Origin: Paenibacillus camelliae
GTDB lineage: Bacteria > Bacillota > Bacilli > Paenibacillales > Paenibacillaceae
Reading direction: 5' to 3'
Length of the DNA: 64,000 nucleotides
NCBI RefSeq assembly: GCF_023715345.1
Contig: NZ_JAMBNY010000007.1
Coordinates: 157,975-221,974, forward strand
A program made the translations under genes and the position numbers. Below the pieces are notes generated by a model that saw only the letters and a list, made by a program, of their open reading frames with translations, was not told where the DNA came from and searched no databases. Shown here one piece after another: positions 8,809 through 17,680 of this stretch (position 1 is its first letter; each line of letters starts with the position of its first letter).

Positions 8809-9912
8809 ATGACAAAAAATAAGGAATTTCAATATGTACGAGTTGTTAATTTTATCGTTGTAATCGTAAGTTGGGTAATGGTCGTTATCCTGTCTGCTGG
8901 GTTTTTTATTGAATTTGAAAAAGGGACGCGATCATTAGGCTACTTGCTCTTTATATTGTTGATGGGCTTCGGATCAGTTATAGCGGGTACGTTATTTTAC
9001 GTTAAAGATCAATTATCTCGATATGTACGCTATGTCACTTTTGGTGGATTTTACATTATGTACGTTGCTTCCTTGCTAACAGCAACTACTGATATTACTT
9101 TCACGTTTGTTTTTCCTTGCGTGACGCTATTCTGCATGTATATTGATCGTTGGTTTATGTCCATTGTATGTTCCCTCGTTTTAATCCTAAACGGGGTTTA
9201 TATTGTACATAAGTTCAATACAGTGAGTAAAGAAGACTTAGGTGAAGTAGCTTATAACCAATTTACTACGGTGATGTTAATACACGGCTTCGTTTTACTG
9301 TTATTTATGGCTAGTCTTCTAGCTATCGTGTATGTATTTTACCGATTAATGAGGGCTATGGATCATAAAGTTAAGGAAGCGGAAGAAGCTAAGATTACGG
9401 AGGAAAGGCTATACTTTCGTGCTACAATAGATGGTTTGACCGGAGTATTTAATCGGAGGCATTTTCACGAAATTGTACAAGAACAGCTAGATGACACGAG
9501 CGAGGAATCCACCCTGTTGCTTCTGGACATCGATGATTTTAAACAAGTGAATGATCAGTATGGTCACTTAGCAGGGGATCAGGTATTGATTGAATTCTCT
9601 AGCATACTGAGGAATACAATCCAAAATCAAGGTGTGATCGGGAGAGTTGGTGGAGAAGAGTTCGCGGTATTCATTAAAGGAAGAAGCGAGTTAGAAGTTC
9701 AGGAAGTGGCCGAACGCTTGCGGAATACGATCAAGAATTATTGGATACGCCTTAATGAATCGAAGCAAATTACGATCACGATCAGTGGAGGCATCGCTTA
9801 CTCTAAGAAATCCGACACTACCTTCGAGGAGCTATATCAACAAGCAGATAAGGCGTTATACCAATCTAAAGAAAGTGGAAAAAACAAGATAACACTGGCA
9901 CATTTCATTTAA
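8809..9912 (+). CDS. Membrane diguanylate cyclase (GGDEF domain)
   Basis: Makes cyclic di-GMP from two GTP. The first 190 residues hold about six hydrophobic membrane segments with short loops, an unrecognised membrane sensor region. A short coiled linker (about 190-205) leads to a C-terminal GGDEF domain beginning DGLTGVFNRRHF. The catalytic motif is GGEEF within GRVGGEEFAVF, a functional variant. The RxxD product-inhibition site is absent: the four residues at that position read QNQG, so feedback inhibition through a canonical I-site is unlikely. No EAL or HD-GYP partner lies nearby. A -10-like TATAAT is at 8751-8756. Confidence 0.92.
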   Translation: MTKNKEFQYVRVVNFIVVIVSWVMVVILSAGFFIEFEKGTRSLGYLLFILLMGFGSVIAGTLFYVKDQLSRYVRYVTFGGFYIMYVASLLTATTDITFTFVFPCVTLFCMYIDRWFMSIVCSLVLILNGVYIVHKFNTVSKEDLGEVAYNQFTTVMLIHGFVLLLFMASLLAIVYVFYRLMRAMDHKVKEAEEAKITEERLYFRATIDGLTGVFNRRHFHEIVQEQLDDTSEESTLLLLDIDDFKQVNDQYGHLAGDQVLIEFSSILRNTIQNQGVIGRVGGEEFAVFIKGRSELEVQEVAERLRNTIKNYWIRLNESKQITITISGGIAYSKKSDTTFEELYQQADKALYQSKESGKNKITLAHFI

Positions 9913-9930
9913 TAAATATGTATAAAAAAC

Positions 9931-10538
9931 GCTCTTTAGCCTTTAAAGCCTCAGCGAAGCTAACCATCTCTAAAGCGACCTCCTGACGAAGGAAGGCCGG
10001 AGCGTAGAGAAGGTTAAGCAGAGCGCTGACCCATCCCAATCAACGGAGATTAAACTTCAAGATAGGCTTTTTAGGGTTTAGAACCCCAGCGAAGCTAACC
10101 ATCTCTAAAGCGACCTCCTGACGAAGAAAGGTTCGAGCGTAGAGAAGGTTAAGCGAAGCGCTGAAGGTTCGAGCGTAGAGAAGGTAAGCGAAGCGCTGAT
10201 CCATCCCAATCAACGAAGGTTAAACTTCAAGATAGCTTTTTAGCATTTAAAGCCTCAGCGAAGCTAACCATCTCTAAAGCGACCTCCTGACGAAGGAAGG
10301 CCGGAGCGTAGAGAAGGTTAAGCGAAGCGCTGAAGGTTCGAGCGTAGAGAAGGTAAGCGAAGCGCTGATCCATCCCAATCAACGAAGGTTAAACTTCAAG
10401 ATAGCTCTTTAGCCTTTAGAACCCCAGCGAAGCTAACCATCTCTAAAGCGACCTCCTGACGAAGGAAGGCCGGAGCGTAGAGATCGTTAGCGTAGCGCTG
10501 AAGGCCGGAGCGTAGAGATGGTTAGCGTAGCGCTGATC
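9931..10538. repeat. Tandem array of four palindromic 135-169 bp repeats
   Basis: Four units start at 9931, 10066, 10235 and 10404, lengths 135, 169, 169 and 135 bp. Each contains AGCGAAGCTAACCATCTCT, then AAAGCGACCTCCTGACGAAG, then one or two copies of a 34-36 bp module with GGAGCGTAGAGA. Most end in a conserved tail CCATCCCAATCAACG...CTTCAAGATAG, which the last unit lacks. The left arm GCTAACCATCTCT pairs with AGAGATGGTTAGC of the last module, so each unit can fold into a long hairpin. No convincing ORF lies in it. This fills most of the 712-bp gap between the diguanylate cyclase and the AraC-type gene. Confidence 0.9.
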
Positions 10539-10624
10539 CAATACCAGTGAAAAGCAGCACCGCAAATATCAAGTTGTTCCTACCTCAACGATGTATGATG
10601 TTTATTGAAAGGAGGCGGTTAGCG

Positions 10625-11500
10625 ATGAATATGCTTCGGCAATTCAATGATGCGATAGCCTATATTGAGAGCAACCTACTGCATGACATTGATTACAGAC
10701 AGATGGCACGCATTGCAGGCTGCTCGGAATATCATTTTCGCAGAATGTTTTCATTTTTAGCGGGTATGTCGTTGGCGGAATATATCAGGCGTAGAAAGCT
10801 GTCGCGTGCAGCTGAGCTATTGCAGGCAAGCGACATTAAAATCATTGATTTAGCGCTACAGCTTGGCTACGAATCACCAGAAGCCTTTAGCAAAGCGTTT
10901 CAAGCGTTGCACGGTGTGCTGCCGTCCCATGCTAAAAAGCATAATACGATGCTAAAAATGGTCTCGCCGTTATCCTTTCAATTAACGATAAGAGGTGGTA
11001 AAGAGATGAATTATCGTCTTGTTGAGAAAGAGCCGTTTTATGTAGTTGGCTACAAAAAAACTATTACGCTGCAGTTCGAAGGGGTCAACCCTCAATTGAA
11101 TGAACTATATAGCCGATTAACGCCAGAGGTAATCGCCGAATTAAAAGCGCTTAGTAATATTGAGCCTAACGGAATAGTTAATGTTTCAACGAATTTTACA
11201 GATCGGACGATAGAAGGCTCTGAGCTTGATCAATATATCGGAGTAGCCACGACAACGGAGCGTTCTGATCGATTCGATGTTTTGCCCGTTGCCGCATCAC
11301 TATGGGCAGTTTTTGAGGTGATTGGTCCATTTCCGCAGGCTCTTCAGGACACATGGGCGAATATCTATGCGCAGTGGTTTCCTTCCTCTGGCTATGAATT
11401 AACAGGTGGACCTGAGATGCTATGGAACGAAAGTCCAGATACGTCAAAACCCAACTATCGCAGTGAAATATGGATTCCAGTACGCTCTATCGAGTCGTAA
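10625..11500 (+). CDS. AraC-family regulator with GyrI-like effector domain
   Basis: The ATG at 10625 is chosen because AAAGGAGG (10608-10615) lies nine bases upstream; the frame is open further upstream but has no ribosome binding site. The 291-residue protein has an N-terminal AraC DNA-binding domain (about residues 1-105, helices around MARIAGCSEYHFRRMF and ALQLGYESPEAFSKAF). A GyrI/Rob-like ligand-binding domain follows (about 130-290, starting MNYRLVEKEPFYVVGYK and ending near YRSEIWIPV). Proteins of this build sense small hydrophobic or cationic compounds. The target genes are not evident. A clear terminator follows. Confidence 0.92.
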   Translation: MNMLRQFNDAIAYIESNLLHDIDYRQMARIAGCSEYHFRRMFSFLAGMSLAEYIRRRKLSRAAELLQASDIKIIDLALQLGYESPEAFSKAFQALHGVLPSHAKKHNTMLKMVSPLSFQLTIRGGKEMNYRLVEKEPFYVVGYKKTITLQFEGVNPQLNELYSRLTPEVIAELKALSNIEPNGIVNVSTNFTDRTIEGSELDQYIGVATTTERSDRFDVLPVAASLWAVFEVIGPFPQALQDTWANIYAQWFPSSGYELTGGPEMLWNESPDTSKPNYRSEIWIPVRSIES

Positions 11501-11543
11501 TAACCTATAAACCGAATAAGCTCTCCTGACGGCGAACCGTCAC

Positions 11544-11586
11544 AAAAATACCCTACTGCATGGCTTGCGGTAGGGTATTTTTGTAA
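11544..11586 (+). terminator. Intrinsic terminator after the AraC-type gene
   Basis: Stem AAATACCCTAC(T)GC / GCGGTAGGGTATTT with loop ATGGCTT, followed by TTTTGTAATT. Confidence 0.92.
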
Positions 11587-11664
11587 TTCTAATAAAGCTG
11601 GGTGAGGATGTCTTACACCCAATCAAAGTGCTATTTTACCTAATGACAGTTCCATCACAAGCAA

Positions 11665-11712
11665 TGAAAACGCTGTTATCATAATGAAAGCGAATAACAA
11701 AAAGCGGTTACA
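11665..11712 (+). promoter_or_regulatory. Two cre-like CcpA site candidates upstream of the xylo-oligosaccharide operon
   Basis: TGAAAACGCTGTTA (11665-11678) differs from the cre consensus TGWAANCGNTNWCA at one position, and AAAAAGCGGTTACA (11699-11712) at two. They lie 36-83 bp before the first permease start. Catabolite repression by CcpA is an inference that fits a sugar operon. Confidence 0.5.
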
Positions 11713-11747
11713 TTACAGAGATTAGACAGTCAGGAGAGGATACACGC

Positions 11748-12635
11748 ATGCACGAAAAGGGATTAAAGCGGTTCGCGGGCGGAATGTTTTTTATGGGTCC
11801 AGCACTGCTTATTTTTATCGGTATTATTATCATTCCGATCCTTATGAGTATGTATTACAGCTTATTTCAATGGGACGGTATATCACAAAAAATATTTACA
11901 TCAATGGATAATTACTCACGCTTGCTGAAGGACCCAGTATTATGGATCTCTCTCAAAAACTCAGTATGGCTAACCATTGGAGCATTAATTATCCAGCTTC
12001 CTGTAGGGCTTATGTTCGCCATTATCTTAGGATATAAGCTAAGAGGCTCAAATTTTTTCAAGTCAATCTATTTTACTCCAGTTATGCTGTCCACTGCCGT
12101 ACTCGGCATCCTATGGAGTCAGATCTACGATCCAAACTTCGGTCTGCTGAATGAAATGCTAAATTCACTTGGCTTACAAAGCTGGACTAGAGCTTGGCTA
12201 GGGGAAGAATCTACCGCATTACTGTCCGTCATTGCTGTCGTTGCATGGCAGTATATCGGATTCTATATTATTGTGTATGTCGGCGCGCTGCAGGGAATAT
12301 CTGACGAGGTGCTGGAGGCTGCACGGGTTGAAGGAGCAAGTGAGTGGCGGATTATTTTCAACATCCAAATCCCTCTGATTTGGCCAACGATTACCTTTAC
12401 GGTGCTGAACTGTGTCATTAACTCACTGAAGTATTTTGACTTAATTTATATTATGACTGGCGGTGGTCCGAACAATTCCAGCGAGGTCATCGCGAGCTAT
12501 ATGATGAAAAATGCGTTCCGACTGATGGACTTCGGATATGGCAGCACGATATCAACCTTCTTATTGCTGTTTGGACTAGCACTTGCTTTTATCATTTCTA
12601 CTGTGCTTGGACAAGGCAACAAGAAATTTAGTTAA
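11748..12635 (+). CDS. Sugar ABC transporter permease, MalF/UgpA type
   Basis: A 295-residue inner membrane permease of the carbohydrate uptake CUT1 family with six predicted membrane helices. The cytoplasmic EAA loop is visible at EAARVEGASEWRIIFNIQIP (about residues 189-208), which docks to the ATPase subunit. The ribosome binding site is AGGAGAGG. It forms an operon with the next permease and the binding lipoprotein; no ATPase gene is present, so a shared MsmX-type ATPase encoded elsewhere is probable. Xylo-oligosaccharide specificity is inferred from the downstream GH43 xylosidase. Confidence 0.92.
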   Translation: MHEKGLKRFAGGMFFMGPALLIFIGIIIIPILMSMYYSLFQWDGISQKIFTSMDNYSRLLKDPVLWISLKNSVWLTIGALIIQLPVGLMFAIILGYKLRGSNFFKSIYFTPVMLSTAVLGILWSQIYDPNFGLLNEMLNSLGLQSWTRAWLGEESTALLSVIAVVAWQYIGFYIIVYVGALQGISDEVLEAARVEGASEWRIIFNIQIPLIWPTITFTVLNCVINSLKYFDLIYIMTGGGPNNSSEVIASYMMKNAFRLMDFGYGSTISTFLLLFGLALAFIISTVLGQGNKKFS

Positions 12636-12651
12636 TAGGAGGTCATCACGA

Positions 12652-13470
12652 ATGAAAGGCATAGGACGCATTGTTTTATATGTGCTATTGTTTGTACAGC
12701 TAGTTATTACAGGCTATCCCTTTGTATGGATGACGATATCAGCATTTAAGGATAACAAGGAGTACTTCGCTAATCCCTGGGGATTGCCTTCTGTCTGGAA
12801 GTTTAGCAACTTCGCTGATGCATGGAATCAAGGCATTAGCAGTTATCTGTTCAACAGCTTATATATTACGTTTTTCTCTGTCGTAGGCTTATTGCTAGTT
12901 GCAACGCTGATCGGTTACTACTTGTCAGTCCGCCCGTTTAGAGGATCAAAGCTGCTGCTCGGAGCATTTTTTCTAGGAATGCTTATCCCGATTCATAGTA
13001 CACTAATTCCACTGTTTACCATTGCTAATGCAACGGGTACCTACGATACATTTTGGTCATTGTTCTTCCCGTATATCGCGTTCAATTTACCGATCGCTGT
13101 ATTTTTATCGTATAACTTTTTTACTGCAATTCCTAAGGATCTGGAAGAGGCTGCTGTCATGGACGGCTGTGGAATCTATCAAACCTTCTTCCGCGTGTAT
13201 TTTCCGCTAGCGAAGCCTATTCTCGCTACGGTTACGATTCTATCCTTCTTTAACATTATGAATGATTTTGTATTCCCACTCGTTATGGTTTCGAAGGAAT
13301 CGTTGAAAACACTACCGCTTGGGCTAATGATGTTCAAGGGCAATTTTAGTGCCAACTATTCGCTTATTAGCGCTGCGCTAGTGATAACTACAGCACCAAT
13401 CATCATTTTATATACGTTTCTGCAAAAATACATCCAAAAAGGAGTGACGGCAGGGGCGGTAAAAGGTTAA
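12652..13470 (+). CDS. Sugar ABC transporter permease, MalG type
   Basis: Second CUT1 permease, 272 residues with the start at 12652, behind AGGAGG (12637-12642); 16 bp separate it from the first permease. The N-terminal GYPFVWMTISAFKDN and the EAA loop EEAAVMDGCGIYQTFFRVYF (about residues 170-190) mark the family, and the end RGVTAGA-type tail (here QKGVTAGAVKG) is characteristic. It pairs with the upstream permease to form the membrane channel. Confidence 0.92.
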   Translation: MKGIGRIVLYVLLFVQLVITGYPFVWMTISAFKDNKEYFANPWGLPSVWKFSNFADAWNQGISSYLFNSLYITFFSVVGLLLVATLIGYYLSVRPFRGSKLLLGAFFLGMLIPIHSTLIPLFTIANATGTYDTFWSLFFPYIAFNLPIAVFLSYNFFTAIPKDLEEAAVMDGCGIYQTFFRVYFPLAKPILATVTILSFFNIMNDFVFPLVMVSKESLKTLPLGLMMFKGNFSANYSLISAALVITTAPIIILYTFLQKYIQKGVTAGAVKG

Positions 13471-13523
13471 ATGCTTGATTGGGTCATCAATATAAACAAC
13501 AAGATTAAAAAGGAGAGGTTATT

Positions 13524-14807
13524 ATGAAAAAAGGATTGATCTCATTACTAGCTTTGGTCATTGTTCTAATGACGGCTTGCTCGAATAACAGTAATCAGCC
13601 AGCTGCTAGTGGTACAAGCTCAGAGGGAAGTGCTTCATCAGAGGTAACACAGCTGACGATGTGGAGTATGGAAACACGCAATAAAGATATTATTGAAGCA
13701 TCGATTGATGAATTTAATGCTCAAAACCCAGACATCGTTTTGAAAGCGGAGTTTTTCGAGGATGAAGCATTAAAAACGAAGATGAAGGTTGCTATTGCAG
13801 GTAATCAGGTTCCAGATATTATTACGTACTGGAGCGGTGAAACATTCGATACACTCGTGCAACAAGGCATGCTTGGCGAAATTACAGAATACTTGAACGA
13901 AGATCCAGCATTCCGTGACGATGTGCTTAATGGTGGTCTGGAGACCTTCACTTATGATGAGCGCAACTACGGCATTCCAGTTTTATTCAGTGGCGTTTCA
14001 CTATGGTATAATAAGCAAATTTTCGCTGAGCAGGGATTAACGCCACCGACAACCTATGATGAACTGCTTGCAGTCGTTGATGCATTGAATGCAAATAATA
14101 TTATTCCGATAACCGTAGCGGGTAAAGAACGTTGGCCTCTGCTTCACTGGTACTCCTATCTAGCACAGCGCATCGGTGGTACGGAGCCATTTGAAAAAGC
14201 AAAAAGCGGTGAGACAGACTTCACTGAAGAAAGCTTTGTCCAAGCTGCTGAGCTTCTGCGTGAGCTAGCTATAGATCATAAGGGCTTTGTGAATGGCTTC
14301 CTAGGTCTTGATTATGCTTCTGCAGAATCCCTATTTACAACAGGACGTGCTGCTATGTATCTACAAGGTGAATGGGCAATGGATTCCTTCCTTGAGGATG
14401 AGATTTCTGAGCAGCTTGACTTCGTACCTTTCCCAACAGTAGAAGGTGGTAAAGGAGACATTAACGTCTATCATGGTGGCTTTGGTGCGGGAATGGCGAT
14501 TTCAGCTAAGACGAATCAAGAGGCTGCTTACAAAGCAATTCGTTTCCTAACAGATCCTGTACAGCGTAAAGCGATTAATGAGGGAGCGAATATTAGTCCG
14601 ATGAAAAATGCAGGACTTGAGGAAGCGAATATGCATCCACTTGCTTACAAATATGACAGCTATATCGGTGAGAATCTAGCAGGCTTCTTCAGCTACTATG
14701 ACCAATCTCTAGATGCGAAGCGTGCGGATCAATTCTTGAATTCTATCGGCGCTATTGTAGGTGTAGCTGATGCGAATATTGTAGAAGAGCTTGCAAAAGT
14801 AAAATAA
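13524..14807 (+). CDS. Sugar ABC transporter substrate-binding lipoprotein
   Basis: A 427-residue extracellular solute-binding protein. The N-terminus has a lipoprotein signal with lipobox MTAC and the modified Cys at residue 19, followed by a Ser/Gly/Asn-rich linker and the family-1 binding fold starting VTQLTMWSMETRN. Motifs such as PDIITYWSG and GRAAMYLQGEWAM are typical of CUT1 binding proteins. Captures the oligosaccharide at the membrane surface and hands it to the two upstream permeases. Specificity for xylo-oligosaccharides is inferred from neighbours. Confidence 0.93.
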   Translation: MKKGLISLLALVIVLMTACSNNSNQPAASGTSSEGSASSEVTQLTMWSMETRNKDIIEASIDEFNAQNPDIVLKAEFFEDEALKTKMKVAIAGNQVPDIITYWSGETFDTLVQQGMLGEITEYLNEDPAFRDDVLNGGLETFTYDERNYGIPVLFSGVSLWYNKQIFAEQGLTPPTTYDELLAVVDALNANNIIPITVAGKERWPLLHWYSYLAQRIGGTEPFEKAKSGETDFTEESFVQAAELLRELAIDHKGFVNGFLGLDYASAESLFTTGRAAMYLQGEWAMDSFLEDEISEQLDFVPFPTVEGGKGDINVYHGGFGAGMAISAKTNQEAAYKAIRFLTDPVQRKAINEGANISPMKNAGLEEANMHPLAYKYDSYIGENLAGFFSYYDQSLDAKRADQFLNSIGAIVGVADANIVEELAKVK

Positions 14808-14837
14808 TATAATATAACCAATGGATTGATATATATT

Positions 14838-14899
14838 AAGTGAAGCGTTTTCGTTATAAGTGAAGGAAAACGTGCAAGAGTGAAGAACAACTAAGTGAA
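14838..14899 (+). repeat. Phased heptamer direct repeats upstream of xynB
   Basis: AAGTGAA or GAGTGAA occurs at 14838, 14858, 14878 and 14893, i.e. steps of 20, 20 and 15 bp on the same face of the helix for the first three. CGTTTTC (14846-14852) and GAAAACG (14866-14872) form an inverted repeat between them. This resembles the tandem direct-repeat sites bound by AraC-type or response regulators; the downstream YesN-like regulator is the obvious candidate, by inference. Confidence 0.5.
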
Positions 14900-14924
14900 A
14901 TGAAAAATTAAGGAGGGGCCTGCA

Positions 14925-16532
14925 ATGGCAAATATTACAAATCCAATTTTGCGCGGCTTTAATCCCGACCCATCCATTATTCGTGTAGGTGACGATTATT
15001 ATATCGCAACCTCAACCTTTGAATGGTTTCCTGGTGTACAAATTCATCATTCCAAGGATCTAGTTCATTGGGAGCTAATTAATCACCCGCTTACACGTAC
15101 CAGTCAGCTTGATATGGTCGGTAACCCAGACTCCGGTGGAGTCTGGGCTCCTTGTCTTAGTTATGACAAGGGGACGTTCTATCTCGTTTATACAGATGTT
15201 AAAACACATATGGGGCCATACAAGGATACACACAACTACGTCGTAACGGCAACGAGCATTCATGGTCCTTGGTCCGAGCCTATTTATCTTAACAGTAGCG
15301 GCTTCGATCCTTCAATGTATCATGAAGAAGACGGTACGAAATGGGTCGTTAATCTAAAATGGGATCATCGTAAAGGAAAAAATTCTTTCGGCGGTATTAT
15401 TATTCAGCAATTTGACGAGCAGCAGGGCAAGCTGGTTGGAGACATCCACCATATTTACGATGGAACAGAGCTTGGATTAACCGAAGGCCCTCATATCTAT
15501 AAGCACGGAGATTACTATTACTTGTTCGTAGCCGAAGGCGGTACGAGACTTGGCCATGCTGAGACGATCGCGCGCAGTCGCACGCTGCTTGGCAAGTATG
15601 AAACCTCACCTCATGGTCCGCTGATTACGTCTCGTAATCATCCAGAGCATCCAATTCAACGTGCAGGCCATGCTTCGCTTGTGGAGACACAGAATAACGA
15701 ATGGTATATCGTACATCTATGTGGAAGACCGGTAACGGAGCGAGGTCATTGTATATTAGGACGAGAAACTGCCATTCAGCGAGTGGAGTGGACGGAGGAT
15801 CATTGGCTGCGTATGAGTCATCAAGAGGTTACTCCTGCCATTGAAATCCCTGCACCAAATCTAGCACCACATCCGTTTGATGCAGCTACTAGCTTCCGTG
15901 ACGATTTTGACGGTGAGGATTGGAGCGTGCATTGGAACTCGTTGCGGGAGCCGATTACTGAAGGCTGGGCAAGTCGTTCACAGAGAAAAGGCTGGCTGCG
16001 CTTATATGGAAGAGAATCGCTAGCTTCTATGCATCGCCAAAGTTTAATTGCTAGAAGACAGCAAGCCTTTCATATTGTAGCAGAAACAAAATTGGAATAT
16101 TCACCTACTTCCTATCAGCAGATGTCTGGCTTAGTATATTATTATAATACGAAAAACTATTACTATCTTTTTGTTAGCTGGGATGATGAGAAAGGGAAAT
16201 GTCTAGGTATTATTTCAAGTGATCGTGGTGCATATGATGAGCCTTTAGCAGAGTCTATCGCACTTACAGGTGAGCATACGTACCTCAGAGCTGTAGTCAA
16301 TCGTGACAAGCTTCAATTCTACTATTCTGAGGACGGAACTCAGTGGCTGGAGGTAGGTCCAGTATTAGATGCAAGCATTATATCCGATGAGCACGCTGAG
16401 CTTAAAAAAGACGGCATTATGCTCGATCAAGGCTTCACAGGAGCTTTTATAGGGGTATGTGCACAGGATTTAGGTGGAACAAGACAGCATGCTGATTTTG
16501 ATTACTTTAACTACGAGGAGATGGAAGACTAA
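14925..16532 (+). CDS. xynB: Beta-xylosidase, glycoside hydrolase family 43
   Basis: Cytoplasmic enzyme releasing xylose from xylo-oligosaccharides. The 535-residue protein has the usual XynB length, no signal peptide, and an N-terminal five-bladed propeller. FNPDPSIIRVGDDYYIATST holds the catalytic base Asp, SSGFDPSMY the pKa-modulating Asp and LTEGPHIYK the general acid Glu. A C-terminal beta-sandwich (about residues 330-535) completes the active site. The match to Bacillus XynB through FEWFPGVQIHHSKDL and GGVWAPCLSY is clear. A strong AAGGAGGGG precedes the ATG. The stop overlaps the dehydrogenase start by one base. Confidence 0.95.
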   Translation: MANITNPILRGFNPDPSIIRVGDDYYIATSTFEWFPGVQIHHSKDLVHWELINHPLTRTSQLDMVGNPDSGGVWAPCLSYDKGTFYLVYTDVKTHMGPYKDTHNYVVTATSIHGPWSEPIYLNSSGFDPSMYHEEDGTKWVVNLKWDHRKGKNSFGGIIIQQFDEQQGKLVGDIHHIYDGTELGLTEGPHIYKHGDYYYLFVAEGGTRLGHAETIARSRTLLGKYETSPHGPLITSRNHPEHPIQRAGHASLVETQNNEWYIVHLCGRPVTERGHCILGRETAIQRVEWTEDHWLRMSHQEVTPAIEIPAPNLAPHPFDAATSFRDDFDGEDWSVHWNSLREPITEGWASRSQRKGWLRLYGRESLASMHRQSLIARRQQAFHIVAETKLEYSPTSYQQMSGLVYYYNTKNYYYLFVSWDDEKGKCLGIISSDRGAYDEPLAESIALTGEHTYLRAVVNRDKLQFYYSEDGTQWLEVGPVLDASIISDEHAELKKDGIMLDQGFTGAFIGVCAQDLGGTRQHADFDYFNYEEMED

Positions 16533-17584
16533 TGTCTAATCAAACGATGCTAGCTGCAGTACTGAACAAGCCGCTCGATATGGAGATGAAGCAAGTGCCG
16601 ATTCCTACACCTGGTAAGGATGAAGCACTCGTTAAAGTCTATTGTATCGGGGTGTGCGGCTCAGATGTGCATTATTACGAGCATGGCAGAATCGGTCGTT
16701 ATGTTGTAGAGCAGCCAATTATATTGGGACATGAGCTAGCTGGAGAGGTTGTTGCGATCGGTGAGGACGTGAACCATCTACAAGTTGGCGATCGAGTTGC
16801 GGTTGAGCCTGGGGTAACGTGCGGCAGATGCGAATATTGTAAATCAGGCCGTTACAATCTCTGTCCGGATGTTGTATTCATGGCAACACCGCCTGTAGAT
16901 GGGGCATGGGCGGAATATGTTTCGGTTAGAGCAGACTTTTTGTTTAAGCTGCCAGATACGATGAGCTACGAGCAGGGTGCACTGCTTGAGCCGCTTTCTG
17001 TGGGCATCCATGCGATGAATCGAGCAGGAGTCACACCGGCTGATCGCTTATTAGTTACGGGGCTAGGTCCTATCGGTCTATTAGCGATCCAAGCGGCTAA
17101 GCTTTACGGCGTGAAGGAGATCTATGCGACAGACATGGTTCCATTCCGTCAAGAGCTGGCGATGGAGATGGGCGCTACTGCGGTGCTTGATCCGTCGAAG
17201 GAAAACGTGAAGGAACGTCTAGAGGAGCTTACTGCAGGACACGGAATTTCGGTAGTGGTTGAATCTTCTGGGAATGGCCGAGCAATCGGAGATGCTATTC
17301 GTACGGTGAAGCGTGGTGGACGCATCGTTCTAGTCGGCATGCCGGCTGTAGATGAGATTCCAGTAGAGATCAATACCATTATTGATTCAGAATTAGACAT
17401 CTTTGGCTTGTTCCGTTACGCCAATACGTACCCGGCCGCTATTGCAGCCTTGTCGAGCAGTGAGCTTGATATCGAAAAAGTCATTACGCACAAGTTCTCA
17501 TTGCAGGATACACAGCAGGCCGTAGAGATGGCTCGCACACAAAAGGATACGAGCATTAAGGTTATGATTTATCCTGGTATGTAA
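16532..17584 (+). CDS. Zinc-dependent polyol (xylitol/sorbitol-type) dehydrogenase
   Basis: A 350-residue medium-chain dehydrogenase. Catalytic zinc ligands are in CGSDVHYYEHG and GHELAGEVV. The structural zinc site is the four-Cys lobe CGRCEYCKSGRYNLC. The NAD-binding Rossmann motif is GLGPIGLLAIQAAK (about residues 178-191). The sequence resembles xylitol and sorbitol dehydrogenases, and linkage to xynB (TAATG stop-start overlap) points to interconversion of xylitol and xylulose or a related polyol. Exact substrate uncertain. Confidence 0.85.
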   Translation: MSNQTMLAAVLNKPLDMEMKQVPIPTPGKDEALVKVYCIGVCGSDVHYYEHGRIGRYVVEQPIILGHELAGEVVAIGEDVNHLQVGDRVAVEPGVTCGRCEYCKSGRYNLCPDVVFMATPPVDGAWAEYVSVRADFLFKLPDTMSYEQGALLEPLSVGIHAMNRAGVTPADRLLVTGLGPIGLLAIQAAKLYGVKEIYATDMVPFRQELAMEMGATAVLDPSKENVKERLEELTAGHGISVVVESSGNGRAIGDAIRTVKRGGRIVLVGMPAVDEIPVEINTIIDSELDIFGLFRYANTYPAAIAALSSSELDIEKVITHKFSLQDTQQAVEMARTQKDTSIKVMIYPGM

Positions 17585-17617
17585 TCGATCGTCGTAATAG
17601 GATTACATCGTTATTAT

Positions 17618-17646
17618 GAAGTCTACTCTCCTAGGGAGTAGACTTC
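17618..17646 (+). terminator. Hairpin between the dehydrogenase and sensor kinase genes
   Basis: Perfect 11-bp stem GAAGTCTACTC / GAGTAGACTTC with loop TCCTAGG, followed by TGCTTATATG. The weak T-tract suggests a partial terminator or processing hairpin, allowing some read-through into the two-component genes. Confidence 0.6.
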
Positions 17647-17680
17647 TGCTTATATGTAATGACTTGAGGGGAAGAGGAAG

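Noticed and set aside
9931..10538. CRISPR array
   Set aside because: Periods of 135-169 bp, nearly identical 'spacers', nested modules and no cas genes; it is a palindromic repeat array.
11748..17584. Alternative reading of the operon as maltose or arabinose uptake
   Set aside because: The GH43 enzyme matches XynB-type beta-xylosidase along its length, and the true maltodextrin operon is elsewhere in the window.
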